DNA of 64,000 bases from Deltaproteobacteria bacterium (GTDB lineage Bacteria > Desulfobacterota > DSM-4660 > Desulfatiglandales > Desulfatiglandaceae): contig JAFDGR010000004.1 in the NCBI GenBank assembly GCA_019309145.1, positions 1 through 64,000 on the forward strand. Direction: 5' to 3'. This document shows, piece by piece, positions 29,903 to 40,780 of the stretch (the stretch's first letter is position 1; every line of letters begins with the position of its first letter). A model generated the notes under the pieces. It worked only from the letters and a program-made list of their open reading frames with translations, ran no database searches and had not been told where the DNA came from. A program made the position numbers and the translations under genes.

Positions 29903-30783
29903 CGTTCGTGAGCGGATTCATCGCGATTCTGGGTCCTCCCAATGTGGGGAAGTCTACACTCCTGAACAGGATCATTGGGGCCAAGCTCGCAATTGTCTCC
30001 CCAAAACCCCAGACAACCCGGAACAGGATATTGGGAGTCCATCACGGGGAGGGATTTCAAATGGTTTTTATGGACACTCCCGGGATCCACAAAACGCGAA
30101 CGCTGCTTCACAAGAGCATGGTGGATTCGGCACGCTCCGCATTTCAGGAGGTGGATATCCTGCTTTTGATGGTTGATCTGAACCATCCTGATGCTCCGGA
30201 AATTCCCTCTCTCATCGGGGCGGCGAGGCATTCCGGAAAACCCGCTTTTCTGGCCATCAATAAGATCGACCGGGGGACCAGGTCTGAAATACTTCCTGTT
30301 ATCGGCAGATTCAGTGATGAACAGCTCTTTGAAGCCATCATCCCTGTTTCCGCGTTGCAGGGGGATGGGGTCTCGGAATTGCTGAAGGCGGTCAGGGCGG
30401 AACTCAAGCCGGGCCCCCCGTTTTTTCCGCCGGACATGAGAACGGACCAACCTGATACCTTCCTGATGTCGGAGATTATCAGGGAAAAGATCTATGTTTT
30501 TGCCCGGCAGGAACTTCCTTATTCCTCAGCCGTGGTGGTTGAAAGAACGGAAGAGGTTGCGGAGAAGAGTCTCCTCAAGATCTTTGCCACGGTGCATGTG
30601 GAGACGCAGTCACAGAAGGGAATTCTGGTAGGGCGACAGGGGAATATGGTAAAAAAGATAGGCAGGGCGGCACGCATGGAACTGGAACGGCGTTTCAATG
30701 TGCAGGTTTACCTGAAGCTGACGATCAAGGTGAGTAAAAACTGGAGCAGGGATACTCGAGCCCTGCGGCGTTTGGGATACTAG
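29899..30783 (+). CDS. era: GTPase Era
   Basis: GPPNVGKSTLLNRIIG; PQTTRNRILG; MDTPGIH; C-terminal KH domain. Confidence 0.95.
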   Translation: MTFVSGFIAILGPPNVGKSTLLNRIIGAKLAIVSPKPQTTRNRILGVHHGEGFQMVFMDTPGIHKTRTLLHKSMVDSARSAFQEVDILLLMVDLNHPDAPEIPSLIGAARHSGKPAFLAINKIDRGTRSEILPVIGRFSDEQLFEAIIPVSALQGDGVSELLKAVRAELKPGPPFFPPDMRTDQPDTFLMSEIIREKIYVFARQELPYSSAVVVERTEEVAEKSLLKIFATVHVETQSQKGILVGRQGNMVKKIGRAARMELERRFNVQVYLKLTIKVSKNWSRDTRALRRLGY

Positions 30784-30796
30784 TGAAGTCCGGCGG

Positions 30797-30833
30797 AAAT
30801 AAATCAACCGCTCGTTGAGCGGCTGATTTATTT
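30797..30833. terminator. Hairpin after era
   Basis: AAATAAATCAACCGCTC / GAGCGGCTGATTTATTT, one mismatch. Confidence 0.6.
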
Positions 30834-31078
30834 AGGAGAAAAGAGTAATTTGCTTTTGTCCTCTATTCCTGCAAAATGCTTGCCATATCTTTTCATCTGC
30901 CATAAAAAGCATATAACAAATTGAAATAACAATATGTTTCATGAAAAAGGCCTCGCTATCCATTGCGGAAGGAAGCCCGCAAAAGTACAAGATATTGTAC
31001 CGCGGAATGACAATTTACGGAGCGATTGTGATAACATACTGAAATAACTGTATAAAAATAGGTACAAGATTTTGACTC

Positions 31079-32443
31079 TTATACAACTATTTGATATTTC
31101 TTCATTTTATGCTGCATGAGACTCTTGGTGATCCCAAGCATTCTTGCCGCATGCGCTTGAACATTGTCGCTCTGGAGCAAGGCTCTCCTGATCATGGTTT
31201 CTTCTATCTGGCTCAGCGCCTCCTGGAGGGGTACGTTTGGAGGAATGAAACGGTCTATGTCGAAATGCGACTCGGCCGCTTCGATCTCTTCGGGCAGGTC
31301 CTGGGGCGTGATCACGCCGCCCGAACTCAGGACCAGGGCGCGTTCGATCACATTTTCAAGCTCCCGCACGTTTCCCGGCCAGGGATACCGGTAAAGCAAC
31401 TTCCAGGCCTCTGGAGTCAACTCGATCTTCTTGCCTGCTTTCCCTTCCGTGTATTTGTCAATGAAGGCTTTCACGAGCAGGGGAATATCATCGGCTCGTT
31501 CCCGGAGCGGGGGAACCTCGATGTGAATGACGTTCAATCGATAGTAAAGATCTTCACGAAATGTCCCTTCTTTGACATCCTCTCTGATATTCCTGTTCGA
31601 CGCCGAGAGGACCCTGACATCCACCTTGATGGTCTTGGTGCCGCCGACCCGCTCAAATGCCATCTCCTGCAGGACACGGAGGAGTTTCACCTGGAGGGAT
31701 GGGGGCATATCCCCCACCTCGTCCAGGAAAAGGGTCCCGGAATCGGCCAGTTCAAAACGGCCCTTTTTCATGGAAACCGCCCCGGTGAAAGCGCCCCTTT
31801 CATGCCCGAAGAGTTCGCTTTCAAGGAGTGTCTCCGTGAGCGCGGCGCAGTTCATTGATACAAACGGTCCCTTTCTTCTTGTGCTCCCGTAATGGATGGC
31901 TTTGGCGATGAGCTCCTTGCCGGTCCCGGAAGGTCCTGTAATGAGGACTGAGGCCTTGGATTGAGCCACCTTTTCGATCATGTCATAGATTTTCAGCATG
32001 GGCTTGCTCTTTCCAATGATATTTCCATACCTGAAACGATCTGAAAGGGCTTCACTCAGCCTTCGGTTTTCTTTCACAAGGCGGTATTTTTCCAGGGCCT
32101 TTCTGATGGTCAGCTTGAGTTGCTCATTCTGAAAAGGCTTGGTGATGTAGTCGTAGGCATGCTGTTTCATTGCCTCTACGGCCATTTCTATGGTGCCATA
32201 GGCCGTCATAATGATGACGGGGAGATCAGGCTTCATTTTCCCGCACTCGGAGAGCAGTTCCATTCCGCTCATGCCGGGCATCTTGACGTCCGTTATGACG
32301 AGATCCAGGTCCGCATTCCGGATGCAGTGGAGTGCGTTCCGGGCATTGTCCGCCGTCATGATTTCGTACCCTTCGGAACTCAGGAGGGCTTCCAGTACCA
32401 CGAGGTAATTTTTTTCATCATCAACAATCAATATGGTTTCCAT
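31079..32443 (-). CDS. NtrC-family sigma54-dependent response regulator
   Basis: Receiver ILIVDDEKN; GPSGTGKELIAKAIH; GAFTGA; C-terminal HTH. Confidence 0.94.
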   Translation of the reverse strand: METILIVDDEKNYLVVLEALLSSEGYEIMTADNARNALHCIRNADLDLVITDVKMPGMSGMELLSECGKMKPDLPVIIMTAYGTIEMAVEAMKQHAYDYITKPFQNEQLKLTIRKALEKYRLVKENRRLSEALSDRFRYGNIIGKSKPMLKIYDMIEKVAQSKASVLITGPSGTGKELIAKAIHYGSTRRKGPFVSMNCAALTETLLESELFGHERGAFTGAVSMKKGRFELADSGTLFLDEVGDMPPSLQVKLLRVLQEMAFERVGGTKTIKVDVRVLSASNRNIREDVKEGTFREDLYYRLNVIHIEVPPLRERADDIPLLVKAFIDKYTEGKAGKKIELTPEAWKLLYRYPWPGNVRELENVIERALVLSSGGVITPQDLPEEIEAAESHFDIDRFIPPNVPLQEALSQIEETMIRRALLQSDNVQAHAARMLGITKSLMQHKMKKYQIVV

Positions 32444-32469
32444 AGGTTTTGATCCCTCAATCCGTCATA

Positions 32470-33897
32470 TCATGAGGCCCTGGGCAGTTTGATCATGATC
32501 GTAGTGCCGCTCCCTTCCCTGCTCTTGACCGTGATGTCACCCCCGTGACCCTCAACGATTTTTTTCACAATGGAGAGCCCTAAACCGCTCCCCTTGTCCT
32601 TTGTGGTAAAGAAGGGGTTGAAAATGGTCTTCAGGTGTTCCTGGGGGATTCCGCAACCCGAATCTTCTATCTCCACGATGAAATGTGCCTTTTCTTCGCC
32701 GATTTTTACCCGGAGAAGGCCCCCGCTGTTCATGGATTGAATCGCGTTGACGAAGATGTTGAGGAATGCACGGTAAAGCATCTCCGGGTCGGCCTTGATT
32801 TTAAAGGATCGCCCCCTGATGTTGTGTGAGACCGTGATATGCCTCTTTTTCAGCTCAGGCTGGAGGAAGGAAATATTCCTTTTGACCACTTCTTCGAGCA
32901 GGCAGTCCCGGAGGGCGGGCTCTTGGGGCCTGGCAAAATCAAGAAATTCGGTCACGATACTATTGAGGCGCCTGGACTCATCGGTGATCACCGTAGACAG
33001 TTTTTTCTGGCTTTCATCAGCATTCGGCATTTGCCCAAGCAACTCGGCCGTACTTTGAATAATCCCCAGGGGGTTCCGTATTTCATGGGAGACCCCTGCC
33101 ACCATCTGGCCCAGTGCCGCCAGGCGTTCCGCTTGGTTTAACTGCTCCTCGAGCTCCCGCTGTTCCCGGGCTCGTTCATCTATGATTTTCTCGGCCTTGT
33201 GGACGATGAGCAACAAGGCGATAAAAATGAGGGCCATAATACCGGCTGAAAGGGCGAAAATAGTATACTGGAATCTTGTAATGGAACCATATTCCTCTGT
33301 CAAATCCTGAATCAGTTCGAATACGCCGAGGATGAATGCAGGTTTGTCTGAATAGAATACTTCTCCCCGGAAGGGAATGTACGTCCTGAGTTTCTTCTGT
33401 CCACCGATTTCCAGGCCCAAACCCCACAAATCTTTTCCCATGGACAAGAGGCCCGAGGAATGGTCCCCCCGGACCGCACTGAAATACCCGGCGGTTTTTT
33501 CTCCCTTTTTCCCCACCAGCTTCGGGTCCGTGCTGTACGCTATAACCCCCTTTTCAATATCGTATATATTGACCAGATCGATCTTGAAGCTGTGGATGGT
33601 ATTCTTGACGATCCGGTCCATGATCGCATACTGGTCCTGGTCTCGCAGTCGAATTTTCCCGTACCGTCTGCTCACGGGGAGGACGAAATTTTGAAAGACC
33701 TGGTGATTGAGATTCTCTCCCAGGAGAAGCGCGTAGTTCTCATAGCTCTTCATGAGAATGTTCTTTGCTTTCTGCGCGATGATCACGGAAAAGGGAAAGC
33801 TGAACAGGATCAGGATAACGAAGCTGGTATACGCGAAGAACTTCACCAGCCTGAACTGACTTGTCCGCAGGGATATATCTTGTGACGGAGGGTTCAT
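32470..33897 (-). CDS. Membrane sensor histidine kinase
   Basis: VAGVSHEIRNPLGIIQ H-box; GSGLGLSIVKKIVEGHGG. Confidence 0.93.
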   Translation of the reverse strand: MNPPSQDISLRTSQFRLVKFFAYTSFVILILFSFPFSVIIAQKAKNILMKSYENYALLLGENLNHQVFQNFVLPVSRRYGKIRLRDQDQYAIMDRIVKNTIHSFKIDLVNIYDIEKGVIAYSTDPKLVGKKGEKTAGYFSAVRGDHSSGLLSMGKDLWGLGLEIGGQKKLRTYIPFRGEVFYSDKPAFILGVFELIQDLTEEYGSITRFQYTIFALSAGIMALIFIALLLIVHKAEKIIDERAREQRELEEQLNQAERLAALGQMVAGVSHEIRNPLGIIQSTAELLGQMPNADESQKKLSTVITDESRRLNSIVTEFLDFARPQEPALRDCLLEEVVKRNISFLQPELKKRHITVSHNIRGRSFKIKADPEMLYRAFLNIFVNAIQSMNSGGLLRVKIGEEKAHFIVEIEDSGCGIPQEHLKTIFNPFFTTKDKGSGLGLSIVKKIVEGHGGDITVKSREGSGTTIMIKLPRAS

Positions 33898-34868
33898 CCT
33901 TGCATCATCCTGTTCTTCCTCTCCCAGGGAAGGGTTGAAAGGTCCACGTTTCCGCCTGACAGAATAATCCCCACCCTGTGCCCGGGCAATGCCTTTCGAT
34001 GAGCCAACAGGGCCCCAAGCGGCACCGCTGATGAAGGTTCAACGATTATTTTCATCCTTTCCCAGATCAAGCGCATGGCCCTGAGGATGTCTTCTTCGCT
34101 TACTCTCACAATATCGCGCACCAATGCCTGAATGATCGGGAAAGTGAGATCTCCAAGCGAGGTGAGGAGCCCGTCTGCAATGGTGTCAGGGTTTTCCGAG
34201 GGAATAATTTTTCCCGCCTTCAGGGATCGGTACGCGTCATCGGCGTTTTCAGGCTCAGCACCGAAAACAGGGATTGCTGCTGTGGCGCCGGAAACAGCGA
34301 TGGCGGTCCCACTCAGGAGACCTCCGCCACCAACCGGTACAATCACAACGTCCAGGTCAGGGACTTTTTCACAAAGCTCAAGCGCAGCGGTGCCCTGTCC
34401 CGAAATTACCATGGTATCGTTGTAGGGATGAATAAAACGAGCACCGGTGCGATTGACGACCTGGGCGAGAGCCGTTTCACGTCCCCGGAGGGTAGGTTCG
34501 CAGAACGTGATTTCCGCCCCGTACCCGGCCACCGCCTCTTTTTTCACCCGGGGGGCGTTTTCAGGCATCACCACATGGGCCTTGATCCCCCGCCAGCCGG
34601 CGGCAAGGGCAAGGGCGGCCGCGTGGTTTCCTGAGGAATGAGTGGCCACTCCCTTTCCGGCCTCTTCTTCTTCGAGAGAGAATACGGCGTTGGTAGCCCC
34701 CCGGATCTTGAAAGCGCCTCCCCGTTGGAAATTTTCGCACTTGAAAAAGATTTCAGCATCACACAGGTCATTTAATGTGGAGCTGGTGAGCACCGGGGTT
34801 TGATGCACCCATGGCTGAATCCGTTTGGCTGCCTCCCGGATATCACGTATGGTTGGTCGCGTTGCCAT
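33894..34868 (-). CDS. Threonine ammonia-lyase / serine-threonine dehydratase
   Basis: KCENFQRGGAFKIRGATNA PLP motif; SSGNHAAALALAA. Confidence 0.88.
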   Translation of the reverse strand: MATRPTIRDIREAAKRIQPWVHQTPVLTSSTLNDLCDAEIFFKCENFQRGGAFKIRGATNAVFSLEEEEAGKGVATHSSGNHAAALALAAGWRGIKAHVVMPENAPRVKKEAVAGYGAEITFCEPTLRGRETALAQVVNRTGARFIHPYNDTMVISGQGTAALELCEKVPDLDVVIVPVGGGGLLSGTAIAVSGATAAIPVFGAEPENADDAYRSLKAGKIIPSENPDTIADGLLTSLGDLTFPIIQALVRDIVRVSEEDILRAMRLIWERMKIIVEPSSAVPLGALLAHRKALPGHRVGIILSGGNVDLSTLPWERKNRMMQG

Positions 34869-34963
34869 CAGTGAAATCCCCGGCCGCTTTCCCCGGCATT
34901 TTCCGAACGGTCCCTGTTCTGCAAAGGCGTTCGGGTTCTATCACGCATGGATGGAGAGACCTC

Positions 34964-35278
34964 CTACTTCTTTACCTTGATGAGATTGTGGACCTTTTGC
35001 ACCCCGAGGACGGAGTTGGCGAGCCTTGTCGCCCGTTGCTTGATTTCTTCAGAGGTGACCGCACCGGTGAGGGTGACTTCCCCTTCAAAGGTCTGGACGG
35101 AGATGGCGAACCCGCTCATGATGGAATCCCTTAACAGTTTTGTTTTTACCTTGGTGGTGATCGTGGCATCATCCACCACCTGTCCCGCGGTACGGCCGGC
35201 AGGTGTCTGGCACGAGCACAACGCGAAAAAGAAGCAAAGGAATACGGTAAGCGCTGTAAGGGTTTTTATGTTTTTCAT
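34964..35278 (-). CDS. BON-domain lipoprotein
   Basis: Start MKNIKTLTALTVFLCFFFALCSCQT (signal with lipobox-like Cys); BON-like VQTFEGEVTLTGAVTSEEIK. Confidence 0.82.
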   Translation of the reverse strand: MKNIKTLTALTVFLCFFFALCSCQTPAGRTAGQVVDDATITTKVKTKLLRDSIMSGFAISVQTFEGEVTLTGAVTSEEIKQRATRLANSVLGVQKVHNLIKVKK

Positions 35279-35578
35279 TTTTCTAACCTCCTTGGGCTGA
35301 TTGAGTCCTTTTTTGAAAACAGGGGAAAAAGGTTTTGTGTTGCATTTCCGCTCTTTTCTTCGTATGAACGGAGAAGAGGCTCCCCGTGCAAGGGCTTCCC
35401 CTGTTGTTCCCTCACGGAAACATGCAGGTTTTCCCCCATTTGTAAACGGATACCGGGGTGCCGTCAAGTTATCTTTTTTGTCTCTTTTGTCCCGCCGCTC
35501 GCGCGCAGGAGAGCGGAAGAAGAGAAAAGGAAAAAGAGCATTGAATCCCCGAGAGACATTTTTTTTGAGGAAGAGCAC

Positions 35579-37006
35579 ATGGCAAACAAGACCAAGATAG
35601 TGGCGACCATAGGACCATCATCGAGCAGGAAGGCGGTTTTGAGAAAGATGATCTCGGCGGGGATGAATGTTGCGAGGCTCAATTTTTCACACGGGGGGTA
35701 CACGGAACATGAAAAGGTGATTAAACATATCCGCTCCCTTTCAGAACAGATGGGCAAACCAGTGGGAATTCTCCTGGACCTCCAGGGCCCGAAAATCAGG
35801 ACCGGGAAGCTGGTAGAGGGGAAACCTGTTTTTCTGAAAAGAAATGCAACCATTGAAATAACCACCAGGGATGTGGATGGAGGACCGGACGGCCTTATTT
35901 CCACGACATACAAGAGGCTCCCAAAGGATGTCGGTGAAGGAGATACCATCCTGATCGACGACGGGATGATCGAGTTGCGGGTCCTTTCCGTTACAAAGAA
36001 TGCAGTGAACTGCAAGGTCATCCAGGGAGGTGTTTTGAAAGAGCACAAGGGGATCAACCTCCCGGGTATCCCTGTTTCCGTCCCTTCCCTGACCGAAAAA
36101 GACAAGAGGGACCTTGCTTTCGGGATCCGGGCCGGCGTGGACTATATTGCCCTTTCCTTTGTGCGGAGAGCCAATGATGTCAAACGGATAAAGTCAGAGA
36201 TTGAGGAGCGCGGATCCGAGATCCCGGTGATCGCAAAGATTGAGAAACCGGAAGCTGTTTCCAACCTGGACAGGATAATGGAAATTGCCGATGGGGTGAT
36301 GATTGCCCGGGGGGACCTCGGCGTTGAGATAAAGCCCGAAGAAGTCCCAACAATCCAGAAACGGATCATCCGGAAAGCGATTTCATCGAATAAGCCGGTG
36401 ATCACCGCGACCCAGATGCTTGAGACCATGATTGAGCACCCTGTCCCCACCAGGGCGGAGGCATCGGATGTGGCCAACGCGATTATTGACGGGACCGATG
36501 CGATCATGTTGTCCGGTGAAACCGCGGTGGGCAGATACCCGTTGAAGGCCGTCAGGATGATGTCCAGAATTGCGGCCGTGGCGGAAGGCTCCCCGTTCAT
36601 GCACTATAACCTGCCTTTCAAGCGGGATCCGAAGGATTTGGTGCCTCATGCGGTGGCCCAGTCCGCAGTGGATATGCTGCATGAGTTGAACGCAAAGGCC
36701 ATTATCGTGTTTTCCGTATCAGGGAAGACGTCCAAGCTCATTTCCAAACAGAGGCCCGCCAAGCCCGTGTTTTCCTTTTCTCCCTCCATGAAGGTCTACA
36801 ACAGGCTTTCGCTGATCTGGGGTATCACGCCGTTCCTGATCCCTTCCATCAGCGATGCCAAAAAGATAATCCAGGCCGGCGAGGATATCCTGGTTGAAAA
36901 ACGGTTTTTGAAGCAGGAAGATCTCATCATTATCGTCACCGGTCTTGCCCTCAAGAAGGGCTCCACGAACATGATCAAGATCCACCGCGTGGGGCATGAT
37001 GATTAG
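35579..37006 (+). CDS. pyk: Pyruvate kinase
   Basis: KIVATIGPSS; MIARGDLGVEI; TATQMLETMIEHPVPTRAEASDVANAI. Confidence 0.97.
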   Translation: MANKTKIVATIGPSSSRKAVLRKMISAGMNVARLNFSHGGYTEHEKVIKHIRSLSEQMGKPVGILLDLQGPKIRTGKLVEGKPVFLKRNATIEITTRDVDGGPDGLISTTYKRLPKDVGEGDTILIDDGMIELRVLSVTKNAVNCKVIQGGVLKEHKGINLPGIPVSVPSLTEKDKRDLAFGIRAGVDYIALSFVRRANDVKRIKSEIEERGSEIPVIAKIEKPEAVSNLDRIMEIADGVMIARGDLGVEIKPEEVPTIQKRIIRKAISSNKPVITATQMLETMIEHPVPTRAEASDVANAIIDGTDAIMLSGETAVGRYPLKAVRMMSRIAAVAEGSPFMHYNLPFKRDPKDLVPHAVAQSAVDMLHELNAKAIIVFSVSGKTSKLISKQRPAKPVFSFSPSMKVYNRLSLIWGITPFLIPSISDAKKIIQAGEDILVEKRFLKQEDLIIIVTGLALKKGSTNMIKIHRVGHDD

Positions 37007-37021
37007 AGGGGCGAATAAAGA

Positions 37022-37058
37022 AACGGGCATCCCAACACCATTGGCTGGGATGCCCGTT
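37022..37058. terminator. Bidirectional terminator between pyk and csp
   Basis: AACGGGCATCCCA / TGGGATGCCCGTT 13-bp stem. Confidence 0.8.
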
Positions 37059-37076
37059 CTTGATTGTGGAAAGGGA

Positions 37077-37277
37077 CTAAACGACGGTAACATTGACGGC
37101 AGAGGGGCCTTTTCGTCCTTCCTCTACGTCAAACGTCACTGATTCGCCTTCTCTGAGAGACTTAAAACCGTTCCCGTTGATTCCCGTATGATGAACGAAT
37201 ACATCAGGCCCGTCTTCCTGCTCGATGAAGCCGTAACCTTTTCGATCATCAAACCACTTCACAGTTCCATTAGCCAT
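37077..37277 (-). CDS. Cold-shock protein
   Basis: [33 protein letters not shown]. Confidence 0.96.
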   Translation of the reverse strand: MANGTVKWFDDRKGYGFIEQEDGPDVFVHHTGINGNGFKSLREGESVTFDVEEGRKGPSAVNVTVV

Positions 37278-37594
37278 AGCGGCAACCTCCTTTCAAAAGA
37301 TACTCATGGTTCCGGACTTCAGGTTGCCACTTCTGACAAATAAAACATGCCCTGAATGGAAACCAGGACGCCAAAAAAGCTTCCTTTTTATTGGCTAAGC
37401 AAGAATCATAATCAATTTTGAGAAAAAATCAAGATAAATTTTGATGATTTCCTATGCAGCTCCCTGATCCCGGAAGAATGTTCCCAGATCTTTCTAGTAG
37501 CGGAGAGGGCGGGAAAGTTTTATGATGGTGCTGAATTCGCAGCAATGACGGGATGGTGAGCAAGAAAGAAGATTGCAGAGAAAAGGAGACGGTG

Positions 37595-38632
37595 ATGGGG
37601 AATATGAAGGCCCTGGTAAAGGCGGAACCAGAAGTCGGGCTTTGGATGAAAGAGGTCCCAATACCCGAAATGGGGATAAATGATGTCCTGATCAAGATCC
37701 AGAAAACCGCCATATGCGGGACGGACATCCACATCTATAACTGGGATGAATGGGCCCGGAAAACCATTCCCGTTCCCATGACCATCGGCCATGAATTTGT
37801 GGGCGTCATCGCGGAGATGGGGTCCAATGTGCATGACTTCCAGGTAGGAGACCTGGTGAGCGGGGAAGGGCACCTCGTCTGCGGGCGCTGCCGCAATTGC
37901 CTGGCGGGACGGCGGCACCTGTGCATGCACACCATGGGCGTCGGGGTGGATCGTCCCGGGGCATTTGCAGAATATCTTTCCATCCCGGTCACCAATGTCT
38001 GGTATTGCGATCCCGGCATCTCCCGGAATGTGCTTGCCTGTTTCGACCCCTTAGGCAATGCGACCCATACGGCCCTTTCTTTCGACGTGCTCGGGGAAGA
38101 TGTCCTGATAACGGGAGCAGGCCCCATCGGCTGTATGGCAGCGGCCATTGCCAGGCATGCCGGCGCGCGGTATGTGGTGGTAACGGATGTCAATCCGTAT
38201 CGGCTGAATCTGGCGAAAAAGATGGGCGCCACCATGGTCCTCAACGTGGAAAAGGACCCCATAGAAAAGGCCCAGGAAGACCTGGGCATGAAGGAGGGCT
38301 TTGACGTGGGGCTGGAAATGTCGGGCAGCCCGGAGGCGCTCCGTGCCATGTTGTCGAACATGTGCCACGGAGGAAAGATCGCGCTCCTGGGAATACTGCC
38401 TGATCAAACCCCCATAGACTGGAACCTGGTGGTGTTCAATGGGCTGACCATCAAGGGCATCTATGGGCGGGAAATGTATGAGACCTGGTACAAGATGACG
38501 GTGATGATTCAGTCCGGTCTTGACATTAACCCCGTCATTACCCACCAGTTTCACTATACTGAATACCAAAAGGCCTTCGAGATCATGCGCTCGGGAAAAT
38601 CCGGCAAGGTTATCCTCGACTGGAGTGAATAG
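37595..38632 (+). CDS. tdh: Zinc-dependent dehydrogenase, L-threonine 3-dehydrogenase-like
   Basis: [52 protein letters not shown]. Confidence 0.85.
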   Translation: MGNMKALVKAEPEVGLWMKEVPIPEMGINDVLIKIQKTAICGTDIHIYNWDEWARKTIPVPMTIGHEFVGVIAEMGSNVHDFQVGDLVSGEGHLVCGRCRNCLAGRRHLCMHTMGVGVDRPGAFAEYLSIPVTNVWYCDPGISRNVLACFDPLGNATHTALSFDVLGEDVLITGAGPIGCMAAAIARHAGARYVVVTDVNPYRLNLAKKMGATMVLNVEKDPIEKAQEDLGMKEGFDVGLEMSGSPEALRAMLSNMCHGGKIALLGILPDQTPIDWNLVVFNGLTIKGIYGREMYETWYKMTVMIQSGLDINPVITHQFHYTEYQKAFEIMRSGKSGKVILDWSE

Positions 38633-38666
38633 TAATTGCCGGTCTTGGAAGCATTGGAAAGGAGAA

Positions 38667-39950
38667 ATGATCATCGCCTACCGCTACTTCATCTGTCTTC
38701 TTATTTTTCTGTGCTACGTGCTCGTCTTTTTTCATCGTCTGTGTCCCGCGGTCATAGCCCTTGATATCCAGTCGTCTTTCGGGATCAGCGGGACCCTGCT
38801 GGGTCTGTTGGGATCGGCATATTTCTATTCCTACGCCTTCATGCAGTTGCCCACCGGCCTTATGGCAGACTCATGGGGCCCCCGAAAGACGGTAGCAGTC
38901 TTTTTTGTCCTGGCCGGGATCGGGTCTATCCTCATGGGTATCTCTCCGAACCTGCCTCTGGCCATCGTGGGGCGTATTCTCGTTGGTGTCGGGGTTTCAA
39001 CCGTCTTCGTCTGCAACTTCAAGCTCCTTTCAGAATGGTTTAGCGTCCGTCAGTTCGTTATCATGGGCGGGGTGTTTATGACCATGGGTGGTATTGGTGC
39101 GCTTATTTCCAGTGCTCCCCTTGCGTGGATCAGCAATATGATCGGCTGGAGAATGACGCTGATAGCGGTCGGGAGTGTTACGCTGGTCATGGCCGTCCTC
39201 GTCTATGCCTTCGTGCGCAACCGGCCATCCGACAGGGGCCTTCCTCCCATTACTGAGACGCGGGGAGAAACCGAAACAAGCATCGGATTGGTGAAAAGCC
39301 TCAGCATGGTCATTACGTCCGTTCGATTCTGGCCCATCGCTGCCTGGGCCTTTTGTGTGGTGGGGATGTCGTTTGCCGTTGGAGGATTGTGGGGTGGCCC
39401 TTATCTTATGGAGGTCTACGGTCTGAGCAAAACGGCGGCCGGGGGTGTGCTCTCCACGTTTGCCTTCGCACTCATACTGGGCAGCCCCCTCCTGAGCTGG
39501 CTTGCCAATCGGTTTGGCAGGAAACCTGTTCTTCTAGGCTGTAGCGTGCTCATGCTGATAGTTTCTGTTCTCCTCAGCTGGTTCGTGGACCGCATGGCCG
39601 TGCCTGTCCTCTATGTGTTGTTTTTCTGTTTTTTTCTCTCGGGCGGAGCGGTTGGCCCGATCCTTGCGACGGTCGCCAAGGAATCGTTTCCCATTGTCAT
39701 TTCGGGGACTTCTGTCGGCATGGTCAATATTTTTCCTTTTATTGGGGCGGCCGTGTTCCAGGTGCTCATGGGGGCGGTGTTGAGTGGTGGAAACCACGGA
39801 CAGATCATTTACAGCGTGACGGGCTTTCGCCACATGTTCCTGATCTGTTTGGCCGGTGCCGTTGTGTCACTTGTGGTTGCATTCTTTGTGAGGGAGACAC
39901 TGCTGCACGCGGGCGCCAAGGGAAAGACCGAACAGAGGGGAGCGCGGTGA
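38667..39950 (+). CDS. MFS transporter
   Basis: About 12 hydrophobic segments; GLMADSWGPRKTV and SWLANRFGRKPV loops. Confidence 0.88.
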   Translation: MIIAYRYFICLLIFLCYVLVFFHRLCPAVIALDIQSSFGISGTLLGLLGSAYFYSYAFMQLPTGLMADSWGPRKTVAVFFVLAGIGSILMGISPNLPLAIVGRILVGVGVSTVFVCNFKLLSEWFSVRQFVIMGGVFMTMGGIGALISSAPLAWISNMIGWRMTLIAVGSVTLVMAVLVYAFVRNRPSDRGLPPITETRGETETSIGLVKSLSMVITSVRFWPIAAWAFCVVGMSFAVGGLWGGPYLMEVYGLSKTAAGGVLSTFAFALILGSPLLSWLANRFGRKPVLLGCSVLMLIVSVLLSWFVDRMAVPVLYVLFFCFFLSGGAVGPILATVAKESFPIVISGTSVGMVNIFPFIGAAVFQVLMGAVLSGGNHGQIIYSVTGFRHMFLICLAGAVVSLVVAFFVRETLLHAGAKGKTEQRGAR

Positions 39951-39967
39951 AGGACCTCTGTCGGAAT

Positions 39968-40780
39968 TTAGAGGATCTCCTGGTCCAGCTTTTTGCTCAG
40001 CGCCTGGATTTCAGGTGAGACCCTGGGCTTCGTGAGGACCACCACGAGGTCAAACTCCTGGTTTTCGTCCTCTCCGTTCCGGGAGAACGTTACCGTAAGG
40101 GGTTTCCCTTCTTCTTCTCTTTCCACGAACCTTGCCTCTCCATCCACGATCTCGAGGCCGGAGACGCCTTGCGCTTCTCCCAGAAACTGCTCTTTGAAGG
40201 TGCTGGTGAGGGGGGATACGAGGGTTACCTGGAGTCCGTCCGTGTTGTGGAGGGCGAGGATGGCTTCGTTTACGCCCAGGACTGTGGAGGAAAGGAGATG
40301 GCCTTCGTCTCCCCGGCCGTCACCCTGCACGATGGCGACCCGGGTAGGAATTTCGCCGTTCAGCGGGGAGACAACCAGCCCGTCAGTTGGACCGGTGGGG
40401 GAGAGCATCCGCTCAAACTGCAGATCGGTGATAACATCGGCATAGACACCATAGCCGAGATTTTCATCAAAAGGCTCAAAATCATTGTCCTGGCCCCTGG
40501 TCAGGATCACTTCATCAAATTCCAGGTCCAGATTTTCATCAGGGATGCTGAAATCGATGGCTTCCGGCTTGCATTCGGCCCAGCAGAGGGCGCACCCGAG
40601 GCAGCGGCGGCAACTGAGGCAGCGTTTTGCTTCCTGCACGGCCATGTCCTCCGGAAACCCGGTTTCAACCTCGACAAAATTCCCGCGCCGATCGTCCACG
40701 GAAATCTCCGGCATCACCGCCCGTGGCGAAGGCACGTCGTCAAACGGAATGATGTAGCGCTTTTCCTTCTCGTAAATCAT
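39968..40780 (-). CDS. HdrA-like iron-sulfur accessory protein
   Basis: CLSCRRCLGCALCWAECKPEAIDF; last gene of the Hdr operon. Confidence 0.7.
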   Translation of the reverse strand: MIYEKEKRYIIPFDDVPSPRAVMPEISVDDRRGNFVEVETGFPEDMAVQEAKRCLSCRRCLGCALCWAECKPEAIDFSIPDENLDLEFDEVILTRGQDNDFEPFDENLGYGVYADVITDLQFERMLSPTGPTDGLVVSPLNGEIPTRVAIVQGDGRGDEGHLLSSTVLGVNEAILALHNTDGLQVTLVSPLTSTFKEQFLGEAQGVSGLEIVDGEARFVEREEEGKPLTVTFSRNGEDENQEFDLVVVLTKPRVSPEIQALSKKLDQEIL